Shown: positions 1 to 6,291 of the stretch, in pieces
Numbering within the stretch: the stretch's first letter is position 1
Layout: the number at the start of each line of letters is the position of its first letter
NCBI GenBank assembly: GCA_023390335.1
Contig: JAEWCZ010000079.1
Span: forward strand, 1 to 6,577
Length of the DNA stretch: 6,577 nt
Source of the DNA: Bacillota bacterium
GTDB taxonomy: Bacteria > Bacillota > Clostridia > Acetivibrionales > DSM-1351
Reading direction: 5' to 3'
Notes under the pieces: model-generated
The model's database searches: none
What the model was told of the DNA's origin: nothing
What the model saw: the letters and a program-made list of their open reading frames with translations, nothing else
Position numbers and translations under genes: made by a program

Positions 1-1007
1 TGGAACCCGGTACTGTACTTGCAAAACCGCTTTATGGCAATCAGGGGGTTATTTTATTAAGGGAAAATGTGGTTTTGACGGAAAATATTCTGTCAAGGCT
101 GAAGGCAATGGGATATACAGGTTTGTACATTGAAGATGAAATTTCAGAAGGTATAGTCATTGAAGATGTGGTTGCGGAAGGACTTAAGCTCCGTACGGCT
201 TCAAGGCTGGAGGAAATTATCAACGGCAACGGGAATATAGCGGAAATGTTTCCAATGATTCAGGATATCGTCAGCAGCATTATTACGAATAAGGATGTTG
301 AGCTTTCTATGAGAAATTTGTGGGGGCACCATGAATATACCTATCTGCATTGTGTTAATGTTGCTATTCTGGCAGTGAGCGTGGGGATTAAAATGAACCT
401 GCCGGAGGATGATCTGATTTATCTGGGAACTGCCGGTATGCTGCATGATATCGGCAAGAATAAGATTCCGTCTTCTCTTTTGGACAAAAAGGGTAAGCTT
501 TCAGATGAGGAATTCGGTATTTTAAAAAAGCACCCGGAATTCGGCTATAATATGCTTACCAGTGCTCAGGAATTGAACAGTGTAACCAGAGCGGGAGTGC
601 TTCAGCATCATGAAAGGTATGACGGTTCTGGGTATCCAAGAGGCTTAAAGGGGAACGAAATCACTTTATATGCCAGAATACTTGCTGTGGCAGATACCTA
701 TGATGCCATGACCTCAGACAGGGCTTACAGGGAAGCCTTTGCTCCTTCGGAAGCGGTAGAGTATTTAATGGGAAACGGTGACCAGCTTTATGATAATCTT
801 GTAATAGAAGCATTTATTAGATGCGTGACTATTTACCCTCTTGGTTCTTGCGTTGAGCTTAATAACGGTATCAGGGCTGTTGTAGTGATGAATTATTCGG
901 ACTGTGTTCTCAGACCTTTGCTCAGAGATATTGAAAGCAAAGAAATGATTGATTTAAAAAACGATTCAAGGTATTTAAACCTGTGTATTACAAATCTAGT
1001 TATATAG
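1..1007 (+). CDS. HD-GYP domain protein, probable cyclic-di-GMP phosphodiesterase (5' end cut by window)
   Basis: The reading frame is open from the window edge (first full codon at 3) to TAG at 1005-1007, giving 334 visible residues, so the true start lies upstream. The GTG at 69 is internal: the codons before it read as good protein (PGTVLAKPLYGNQGVILL), typical of the N-terminal segment that precedes many clostridial HD-GYP domains. The metal-binding HD pair is in LHDIGKNKIP (about 441-470), and the GYP signature is in HHERYDGSGYP (606-638), followed by RILAVADTYDAMTSDRAYR. An upstream His (LHCVNVA, near 345) fits the usual first metal ligand. The family hydrolyses cyclic di-GMP in the cytoplasm, usually to GMP. 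No receiver, GGDEF or membrane segment is visible in this part. The last base of the stop codon may be the first base of an inserted group II intron. The family assignment is firm; the actual substrate is inferred. Confidence 0.93.
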   Translation, partial: EPGTVLAKPLYGNQGVILLRENVVLTENILSRLKAMGYTGLYIEDEISEGIVIEDVVAEGLKLRTASRLEEIINGNGNIAEMFPMIQDIVSSIITNKDVELSMRNLWGHHEYTYLHCVNVAILAVSVGIKMNLPEDDLIYLGTAGMLHDIGKNKIPSSLLDKKGKLSDEEFGILKKHPEFGYNMLTSAQELNSVTRAGVLQHHERYDGSGYPRGLKGNEITLYARILAVADTYDAMTSDRAYREAFAPSEAVEYLMGNGDQLYDNLVIEAFIRCVTIYPLGSCVELNNGIRAVVVMNYSDCVLRPLLRDIESKEMIDLKNDSRYLNLCITNLVI

Positions 1008-1016
1008 TGCAGGACC

Positions 1017-1072
1017 ATCGAGTATGACAGGGAGAACTACCAGTACCGGGGGACGGGCCGGCTGGGCTCGAT
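1017..1072 (+). other. GC-rich nested hairpin, possible intron domain I piece
   Basis: ATCGAG (1017-1022) can pair with CTCGAT (1067-1072). Inside it CCAG (1040-1043) pairs with CTGG (1062-1065), and CCGG (1046-1049) with CCGG (1058-1061), separated by a two-base bulge and an eight-base loop. In addition TGACA (1025-1029) could pair with TGTCA (1083-1087), crossing the outer stem like a pseudoknot. The block is strikingly GC-rich compared with the sequence after it, as expected of structured RNA. Assigning it to group II intron domain I is inference from position only. Confidence 0.4.
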
Positions 1073-1282
1073 AGTAACTAATTGTCACAGTTTATAAAAC
1101 CTGCAAATCGATGTATATATAATTAAATATCACCTGGTTCAGCGTTACTTCGCTATAATTGATAAATGAATGCTCATATTTCTTACATAAGTCTGTTTTT
1201 CACTTACTGTTACTACAATAGCATTCGTACATACTGTTTTTCCCTTTTAACAGTTTTGTTTCTTTTTGCTGTAAACTGCATG

Positions 1283-1303
1283 TATACTTTTCGAAAAAGT
1301 ATA
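1283..1303. repeat. Perfect inverted repeat, 9-bp arms
   Basis: TATACTTTT and AAAAGTATA form a perfect nine-pair stem around a CGA loop. No T-tract suited to a terminator follows directly. It lies inside the presumed intron remnant and may be one of its helices, though no domain can be assigned. Confidence 0.4.
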
Positions 1304-1357
1304 AGGATATACGTAAGCTTATACGCAAGATTTTTGTTGAATAATTAACTTTGTAAA

Positions 1358-1430
1358 GAGCCGGATGCGAAAAGTTAGTACGTCCGGATTTTGTGAGAGT
1401 TGTATCTCGTAAGGGATATGTCTACTCGAC
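1358..1430 (+). ncRNA. Group II intron domains V and VI
   Basis: Domain V (about 1358-1391) starts with GAGCC, including the catalytic AGC triad. CCGGA (1361-1365) pairs with TCCGG (1383-1387), and the 3' arm retains the ACGTCCGGAT pattern of many bacterial copies. Its upper stem is poor and the usual GNRA loop is not clearly formed, a sign of decay. Domain VI (about 1394-1430) is well shaped: GAG then AG pair with CT then CTC, leaving a single bulged A at 1424, seven bases from the 3' end where the branch point belongs. Its tip is TATCTC-GTAA-GGGATA, a six-pair stem with one G.U and a GNRA-type loop. The final AC at 1429-1430 fits the AY rule. Confidence 0.7.
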
Positions 1431-1460
1431 TTAAAAATCCAAAAAAACCCATGGAATCTA

Positions 1461-1489
1461 TTGACATATGTAAAAAATGGTAGTATATT
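1461..1489 (+). promoter_or_regulatory. Promoter of the peptide operon (sigma-70/SigA type)
   Basis: TTGACA at 1461-1466 and TATATT at 1484-1489 are separated by exactly 17 bases, close to the housekeeping consensus. Transcription would begin near 1496, giving a leader of about 40 bases before the precursor start at 1534. It lies about 30 bases beyond the intron 3' end, so the operon has its own promoter rather than depending on the HD-GYP gene. Confidence 0.8.
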
Positions 1490-1518
1490 TGTGCTATGAA
1501 TACATAAATATATAGATG

Positions 1519-1525
1519 AAAGGGG
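1519..1525 (+). promoter_or_regulatory. Ribosome binding site that sets the precursor start
   Basis: AAAGGGG lies eight bases before ATG at 1534. The earlier in-frame ATG at 1516 overlaps this site and has no ribosome site of its own, so 1534 is the better start. Confidence 0.8.
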
Positions 1526-1533
1526 TAATTAAG

Positions 1534-1731
1534 ATGCAATTAAATTCAAAATTTGGTGGTATAACTGGTGACAACATGATTGCGCCTGCATGTGTTTGCG
1601 GAAATAATTGTACAATTGGATGTTCACATCAATGCTTAGGTCCATGTGAAAATCATTGCGGATTATGCGGAGGATGCGGAAGCGCGTGTCATAGTGCAAG
1701 TGTGTGTACTAATTTAAGCGGTTCAAATTAG
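1534..1731 (+). CDS. Cys-rich RiPP precursor peptide with CXXX repeats
   Basis: This is a 65-residue peptide with about 19 leader-like residues (MQLNSKFGGITGDNMIAPA) and then a Cys-packed core. Cysteines fall at 20, 22, 26, 30, 34, 38, 42, 45, 48, 52 and 58. From 22 to 42 they recur every fourth residue (C-GNN, C-TIG, C-SHQ, C-LGP, C-ENH), then every third (CGLCGGC), then CX3C and CX5C, with a Ser/Asn/Gly-rich tail. Such periodic cysteines next to a radical SAM/SPASM gene mark it as the substrate, probably cross-linked by thioethers or similar bonds; the chemistry is inferred. It matches what I recall of 'CXXX repeat' peptides served by a dedicated radical SAM family. A Gly-Gly at 8-9 lies well before the core and is not a convincing C39 cleavage site. 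It is the first gene of the operon, with its own promoter and a hairpin behind it. A metallothionein-like metal-binding role is the main alternative, less likely given the neighbours. Confidence 0.88.
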   Translation: MQLNSKFGGITGDNMIAPACVCGNNCTIGCSHQCLGPCENHCGLCGGCGSACHSASVCTNLSGSN

Positions 1732-1741
1732 TAATATGTAG

Positions 1742-1790
1742 AAAGAGCTGACAAAGAGTTAGAGGCTATTTGACCTTTGTTAGCTCTTTT
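1742..1790 (+). terminator. Hairpin between precursor and maturase, probable leaky terminator
   Basis: AAAGAGCTGACAAAG (1742-1756) pairs along its full 15 bases with CTTTGTTAGCTCTTT (1775-1789), with one G.U pair and an 18-base loop. The T-run after it is short (TTTT, then ATAAT), so termination should be partial. Such a hairpin just behind a precursor gene is common in peptide operons and raises the ratio of substrate to enzyme, by partial termination or by protecting the 3' end of a processed short mRNA. Confidence 0.7.
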
Positions 1791-1817
1791 ATAATGTTGA
1801 AATAAAGGGGAAAAGTT

Positions 1818-3995
1818 ATGGACTATTTAATGGGAACACAAGTACATGCGTGGCGAAATGAGAATGCCAAAGTTATTACGTTTGTAGTTACACAGGATTG
1901 TAATCTTAGATGTAAGTATTGTTACATGACAGGTAAACAGTCCGAACATAAAATGACGTTTGAAACAGCGAAACAGGCAATTGATTATTTAATGAAAAAT
2001 AAAAGTCAATTGTTTGAGGATGATTATATTATTTTTGAATTCATTGGCGGTGAGCCATTACTTGAAATAGAACTTATAGATAAAATCGTTGATTATTTTA
2101 AAGTAAAAATCTACAATGAAAACTGTGGGTGGTTTGGAAAATATAGAATTGCTATATCGACAAATGGAATATTATATTCTTCGGAGAAGGTTCAGCGATT
2201 TATTGAGAAAAATAAAAATTCGTTGTCTATAGGAATTAGCATAGATGGAACTCCTGAAAAGCATGATCTACAGCGAGTTTATCCAGATGGGAGAGGAAGC
2301 TATAACGACGTCAGTAAAAATATAAAGCTTTGGAAAAAACAATTTCCTTTTGCGACAACAAAAGTGACAATAGGACATAACGATCTTCCCTACATATTTG
2401 ATAGTATTGTTCATTTATGGAATTTAGGTATTAATGAAGTTCCTGCGAACGTTGTTTTTGAAGATGTGTGGGAAGAAGGGGATGATGTTATCTTTGAAGA
2501 ACAACTTATGTTATTGGCAGATTATATTATAGATAATAAATTATGGGAAACTTATAATACAACACTATTTAGTGATAGGATTTTGGAAAAATTATCACAA
2601 AGGGAGACGGAACGAAATTTTTGTGGCACGGGAAAGGCATATACAGTTGATTCTGATGGTAATATATATCCTTGTGTAAGATTTATGAGTTATTCCTTGA
2701 ATAACCGTGATTCTATACAATTAGGTGATATAGATCATGGCGTTGATAAGGATCGGGTTAGACCGTTTTATGTCCTAAATACTGCCAATCAAAGCGATAA
2801 AAAATGTTTAGAATGTGAGATAAATGCGGAGTGTGCATATTGTCAGGCTGCCAATTATGATTTTGCTGAAATAGATACCAATTTTGAAAGAGCTACTTAT
2901 ATATGTAAAATGCACAAGGCAAGATGTCGTGCCAATAGTTATTACTGGGCTAGGTTATATAATAAATACGGAGTAAAGCGTGAACCTCGTAATACTATTT
3001 TGAGGGGGATGTATAAGCAAATGTATTTTTTACTGGCAGATGACGCCATTGCATATTGTAACTATGATTCACAAGACAGCGGAAACCGAATGACGGAATC
3101 GACAATTATTGAAGGATTAAAATATGCGCGACATAATTTTTATCAACCGATATTTGTTCATAAATTTGATAGCAAAGAGTCAATATACGGAACATTAAAC
3201 GCAGAACTAAGGAAGGAACTGGAAGCGTCTGATATTATACATATTAGACCATATACGGAAAAGTTGAAGGAATATAATAGCGACAGAGATATTTTAGTAT
3301 TGGATATGCATAATGCCTTAATGCTTAATTATACTCTGGATAATTGCATCCTTGTTGTGGAAAATGATGAGATATCTGATTTGGATAGTGTAGTATTGGA
3401 ATTATTAAATTACGTTAAACGTATAAATTTGAGAATAAAATATCAAAGTACATTTGATTTGTCTGCGTATAGAAGGGTTTTGCATAATATTGCAGAAGAA
3501 CTGTTTTCTTATTTTATGAGAAATGAGATGAGAGAAATAAATATATTAACAGACAAGCTATTTTTAAGAGAGATGGACAATTGTTATGCTGGTGATAGAA
3601 ATTTTTGCCTTGCGCCAAATAACAAGTTATATATTTGCCCTGCATTTTATTACAAAGGAAAAAATAGTATAGACATTGGGATGGATGGTAAATGTTTAGG
3701 ACAGGAGAGAATGGTTTGTTATGATAAAGCTTTTGTGTGTCAAAAATGTGATGCTTATCAATGTAATAGATGCGTTTTAGAAAATAAGGAACGAACCGGA
3801 GAATATAATGTTCCACGTGAGTTACAGTGCAAAAAAGCACATTTGGAACGAGAAGAAACACGATGTCTTTTGGAAAAATTAAAAGCTAATGGAAAATTTG
3901 AGAAAAAACACATTGGCATATTGGATTATGAAGAACCGTTTGACTTATTTGTGAAAATGGACAGTTTAACTAGGAGGGATGATTATGATGAATAA
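1818..3995 (+). CDS. Radical SAM/SPASM peptide maturase fused to a second CXXX-repeat maturase domain
   Basis: 725 residues. The start is set by AAAGGGG at 1804-1810, seven bases before ATG. The radical SAM core has CNLRCKYC (Cys 28, 32, 35), which binds the 4Fe-4S cluster that cleaves S-adenosylmethionine, and GGEP at 77-80. A SPASM region follows with cysteines at 269 and 286, then 330, 333, 339, 342 and 363 (NFCGTGKAYTVDSDGNIYPC; CLECEINAECAYC), expected to hold auxiliary clusters. A second module begins near 398 (YKQMYFLLADDAIAYCNYDS). It ends in another Cys pattern that echoes the first: NFCLAP...LYICPAFYY (597, 607), then CQKCDAYQCNRC (641-652) and QCKKAHLER (671). That second half resembles what I recall as the separate 'CXXX repeat peptide maturase' family, so this appears to be a fusion of two usually separate genes. 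With the first cluster cysteine at residue 28, there is no room for an N-terminal peptide-recognition domain as in SCIFF maturases. It presumably modifies the upstream peptide in the cytoplasm. Confidence 0.9.
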   Translation: MDYLMGTQVHAWRNENAKVITFVVTQDCNLRCKYCYMTGKQSEHKMTFETAKQAIDYLMKNKSQLFEDDYIIFEFIGGEPLLEIELIDKIVDYFKVKIYNENCGWFGKYRIAISTNGILYSSEKVQRFIEKNKNSLSIGISIDGTPEKHDLQRVYPDGRGSYNDVSKNIKLWKKQFPFATTKVTIGHNDLPYIFDSIVHLWNLGINEVPANVVFEDVWEEGDDVIFEEQLMLLADYIIDNKLWETYNTTLFSDRILEKLSQRETERNFCGTGKAYTVDSDGNIYPCVRFMSYSLNNRDSIQLGDIDHGVDKDRVRPFYVLNTANQSDKKCLECEINAECAYCQAANYDFAEIDTNFERATYICKMHKARCRANSYYWARLYNKYGVKREPRNTILRGMYKQMYFLLADDAIAYCNYDSQDSGNRMTESTIIEGLKYARHNFYQPIFVHKFDSKESIYGTLNAELRKELEASDIIHIRPYTEKLKEYNSDRDILVLDMHNALMLNYTLDNCILVVENDEISDLDSVVLELLNYVKRINLRIKYQSTFDLSAYRRVLHNIAEELFSYFMRNEMREINILTDKLFLREMDNCYAGDRNFCLAPNNKLYICPAFYYKGKNSIDIGMDGKCLGQERMVCYDKAFVCQKCDAYQCNRCVLENKERTGEYNVPRELQCKKAHLEREETRCLLEKLKANGKFEKKHIGILDYEEPFDLFVKMDSLTRRDDYDE
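3972..3977 (+). promoter_or_regulatory. Ribosome binding site inside the end of the maturase gene
   Basis: AGGAGG lies within the last codons of the maturase. The ATG at 3979 is only one base downstream and cannot be used well. ATG at 3985 is seven bases away and ATG at 3988 ten. This chooses 3985, with 3988 possible, and couples translation of the helper gene to that of the maturase. Confidence 0.75.
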
Positions 3996-4281
3996 AATAG
4001 CTATTTTACCAAAGGAAAAGGTAGAAGAATTTCGTACATATTATGAAAGAAAACAATCTATTGATGACTTATGTAGCACACTGGCTTTTGATAATGATGT
4101 TTTTAAAGAGAATGAGAGTTTGTTATATGATAGATTAGTACAAGATAATTTGAACTGTCTGAGATTCATCCAACAGTTTTGGATACAGTGTAAGGAAGAT
4201 TATAAAATAGAGCTGAAACCTGATGAAGAGATGTTTATTGATTTTTTTGAAAATAAGTTGAGTGTTAGAAAGATAGGATAA
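3985..4281 (+). CDS. Small accessory protein of the CXXX-repeat peptide system
   Basis: 98 residues, beginning MMNKIAILPKEKVEEFRTYY. It overlaps the end of the maturase gene by 11 bases, and the exporter starts three bases after its stop, so the three are one transcript. The sequence is charged, looks mostly helical, and has no signal peptide or membrane segment. It contains only two cysteines (in DDLCSTLAF and NLNCLRF), unlike the Cys-rich peptide and maturase. Size, place and the pattern of an N-terminal ILPKEKVEEF followed by a C-terminal helical part fit what I recall as the 'CXXX repeat peptide modification system protein' family, of unknown biochemical role. Because the maturase has no N-terminal recognition domain, this protein could be the leader-binding partner, but no PqqD-like winged-helix signature is recognisable by eye. 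The system role is fairly sure; the function is unknown. Confidence 0.75.
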   Translation: MMNKIAILPKEKVEEFRTYYERKQSIDDLCSTLAFDNDVFKENESLLYDRLVQDNLNCLRFIQQFWIQCKEDYKIELKPDEEMFIDFFENKLSVRKIG

Positions 4282-4284
4282 TAA

Positions 4285-5985
4285 ATGATTTCTAGGCTGA
4301 AAAAGATGAAAAATAATAACTTGATTATATGGGCATATAATGAGTTTGTCAAAAAGTATCAATTATATTTTTTCTATTACATCTTTTTAAAAACGGTCAG
4401 TGGGATTATGGCTTTCATACCGCCAATTTTTATTGGAAGAATTATTGATTATGCTTTAAATAAAAATATGGAAAAGGTCATAATGCTACTGATCATAATA
4501 ATGGTAGTCTTAATGGGCAATTCTGTTATCAGCATTTTTGAATCTAAATTACAGGTAAAAATTAATTATCTTATTACTAATGAGATTAAAGAAAAGGTTA
4601 TTAAGAAATTCGTTGATATGGAATTAAGTGATGTAGAGAAAATTGATAGAGGCGAATTCATATCTCGTTTAGGAGATGCTGAGGAAATCGTGCAGTATTT
4701 TCTCGAAATAACAAGTTTGATTTTTATTGATTTGGTTGCTTTTATTTTTGCTCTTGTCGTAATGTTTTTTATATCGCCTTTTTTGTCATTTATATGCATA
4801 ATCAACATTCCGGTCATATTGATAGTTCAAAATATGTTTGGTAAAAAAATTGGTATGAAAGAGAAATTGATAAAGTTAAAAAATGATAGATATTACTCAC
4901 TTGTCTATGAGATTATTGATTCGATAAAGGAAATAAAAATCTTTAGTATGCAAAAGGAAATATGTAAAAACTTTACGGAAAGGCTGAATCAATACACTAA
5001 GTTGGTTAAAGATAAAGCAGATATTTCAATGAAGGCGGGTTTCTTTTCTGTATTGATAAATGGTTTTTTTCAACTGGCTTTAATAGCATTTGGATGTTAT
5101 TTTATTGTAATTGGAAGTATCAGCGTAGGAAGCTATTTTACCTTTAATTCATATGTTTCAAGATTTAATAACGAATTACAAAGTATTTCACAGTTTAGTA
5201 TAAAAAAGCAAACGTATTGTGTTTCCATTAGTAGGTTGTATAAATTATTCTCCATACATGGCGAAACGGAAAGAAAATTAATTGGGGAGAATTTGAAATG
5301 GGAGAATGGTTCTATAAGGTTAGAAAATTTATTTTTTAGATATCAGGAGAACCCTAAGGTAATATTGAATATTGGAAATTTCGTTTTTAGAGAAAATGAA
5401 ATATCAGTTATAGTGGGGAATAATGGAGCAGGTAAGAGTACACTATTTGATTTGATTGCCAATTTTTATGAATTTAAGGGGAAGATTTATTTCGGAAATG
5501 CGGACATTAATTCCTTTGATATTATTCAATTGAGAAAAGAAATTTGCTATATTCAACAAAAATCTTATTTTTTTAAAAGAACCATACTAGAAAATCTCCA
5601 GTTGAATAATAAAGATATTAGTATTAAAGAAGTAAAAGAGGCTTGTAAAAGTGTGGAAATGCACGAAGTTATAAATGAATTGCCAGATAAATATGATACG
5701 ATTGTTAGTGAGGAAGGCATAAATTTTTCAGGAGGGCAATTGCAGAGGTTAGCTTTAGCAAGGGCTATTTTGTCGAAAGCACCAATTATTTTATTGGATG
5801 AAATTACATCAGGTATTGATGAGCATGGCAGATATGTTATGTATGATGTTATTAAAACCTTAAAGAAAAACCATACAATATTAATTATTTCTCATGATTT
5901 GGATATTTGCAAAATTGCAGACAGAAGGGTGTATCTAACAGGGGGCGATATTAGAGAGGGTGCAACTGCAGAGGAGAAATTATGA
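4285..5985 (+). CDS. ABC transporter, membrane and ATPase domains in one chain (probable peptide exporter)
   Basis: 566 residues. The start at ATG 4285 has a modest AGG site seven bases before it; ATG at 4306 is an alternative. About six membrane segments are visible: roughly residues 26-50, 63-85, 138-162, 164-184, 253-279 and a weaker one to about 295. The ATPase half has Walker A GNNGAGKST (378-386), a Q-loop near 424, the signature FSGGQLQRLALARA (481-494), Walker B IILLDE with catalytic Glu 506, and the switch His in ISHD (537). All key residues are present, so it should work, as a homodimer if it follows this family. Only about 25 residues precede the first membrane segment, so there is no C39 peptidase domain. 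Its place at the end of the operon points to export of the modified peptide across the membrane, with leader removal done elsewhere; self-immunity is another possible role. Confidence 0.93.
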   Translation: MISRLKKMKNNNLIIWAYNEFVKKYQLYFFYYIFLKTVSGIMAFIPPIFIGRIIDYALNKNMEKVIMLLIIIMVVLMGNSVISIFESKLQVKINYLITNEIKEKVIKKFVDMELSDVEKIDRGEFISRLGDAEEIVQYFLEITSLIFIDLVAFIFALVVMFFISPFLSFICIINIPVILIVQNMFGKKIGMKEKLIKLKNDRYYSLVYEIIDSIKEIKIFSMQKEICKNFTERLNQYTKLVKDKADISMKAGFFSVLINGFFQLALIAFGCYFIVIGSISVGSYFTFNSYVSRFNNELQSISQFSIKKQTYCVSISRLYKLFSIHGETERKLIGENLKWENGSIRLENLFFRYQENPKVILNIGNFVFRENEISVIVGNNGAGKSTLFDLIANFYEFKGKIYFGNADINSFDIIQLRKEICYIQQKSYFFKRTILENLQLNNKDISIKEVKEACKSVEMHEVINELPDKYDTIVSEEGINFSGGQLQRLALARAILSKAPIILLDEITSGIDEHGRYVMYDVIKTLKKNHTILIISHDLDICKIADRRVYLTGGDIREGATAEEKL

Positions 5986-5986
5986 A

Positions 5987-6229
5987 ATGCTATTGAAAAA
6001 AAGTATTTTTCATTGGGGTGATGGAATTCTGTTTCTTTTTTTGTATTGGTGGAATGTACTTTTGTGTGGATAATTAATTATCTTCTTGGATGCAGATTTC
6101 CTGGCAAAGATTATTAGTGTACTTTTAGAGCTTACTAATGTGTGGGACAATTGGCTGTATCAGATTACGTCTCCTACATATTCCTATGACAAACAAAGAA
6201 GATTAAAAGATGAAGATTCCCCCCTGTAA
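5987..6229 (+). pseudogene. Possible broken small gene with one in-frame stop
   Basis: ATG at 5987, ten bases after GAGGAG (5971-5976) in the end of the transporter gene, opens 28 codons of hydrophobic, Trp-rich sequence (HWGDGILFLFLYWWNVLL) and stops at TAA 6071-6073. The same frame then stays open for 51 codons to TAA at 6227-6229 and reads like real protein (IIFLDADFLAKIISVLLEL, then DNWLYQITSPTYSYD and a charged end). One base change in the TAA would give an 80-residue protein with two hydrophobic stretches. It could be a decayed last gene of the operon, such as a small membrane or immunity protein, or the 28-residue product alone could be real. No family is recognised, and chance reading frames cannot be excluded. 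Confidence 0.35.
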
Positions 6230-6248
6230 TATGTATAATTTTATGATA

Positions 6249-6277
6249 TTGACAAACAATAACAGGACTGCTATTAT
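6249..6277 (+). promoter_or_regulatory. Promoter upstream of glnA (sigma-70/SigA type)
   Basis: TTGACA at 6249-6254 and TATTAT at 6272-6277 are separated by 17 bases. Transcription should start near 6284, giving a leader of about 210 bases before the glnA start at 6495. A strong terminator lies only a few bases past that start site. Confidence 0.72.
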
Positions 6278-6291
6278 GATAGAAGCAAAAG

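Larger units (their letters stand above)
1007..1430 (+). mobile_element. Group II intron remnant (no reverse transcriptase)
   Basis: This 424-base stretch between the HD-GYP gene and the peptide operon has no convincing gene. Its 3' end is well supported: a domain V-like hairpin beginning GAGCCGGATGCG and a domain VI hairpin with a bulged A, ending in CTCGAC. The 5' edge is weaker: GTGCAGG at 1007 resembles the GUGYG intron start but departs at the fifth base. A GC-rich hairpin at 1017-1072 and AT-rich sequence with small hairpins fill the middle. A normal bacterial group II intron needs several hundred bases for domain I alone and often carries a reverse transcriptase gene of more than 1 kb; neither fits here. 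I therefore read it as an internally deleted or decayed copy. The 5' boundary is uncertain; the 3' boundary at 1430 is fairly sure. Confidence 0.55.

Noticed and set aside
69..71. GTG as start of the HD-GYP gene
   Set aside because: The frame upstream to the window edge reads as conserved-looking N-terminal protein and there is no ribosome site; it is an internal Val.
1166..1348. 60-residue open frame, Phe/Tyr-rich
   Set aside because: It has no ribosome site, its composition reflects AT-rich DNA, and it lies within the presumed intron remnant.
1516..1518. ATG as start of the precursor
   Set aside because: It overlaps the ribosome site that serves the ATG at 1534.
1534..1731. SCIFF (six cysteines in forty-five residues) peptide
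   Set aside because: There are eleven cysteines, the spacing is regular and different, and the maturase lacks the N-terminal extension of SCIFF maturases.
3514..3861. Reverse-strand open frame of 115 residues inside the maturase gene
   Set aside because: It is a shadow of a strongly supported forward gene, with no ribosome site or recognisable family. The same holds for the reverse frames at 41-229, 201-446, 4135-4362 and 4566-4817.
3979..3981. ATG as start of the helper gene
   Set aside because: It is one base after AGGAGGG, too close for initiation; 3985 fits better.
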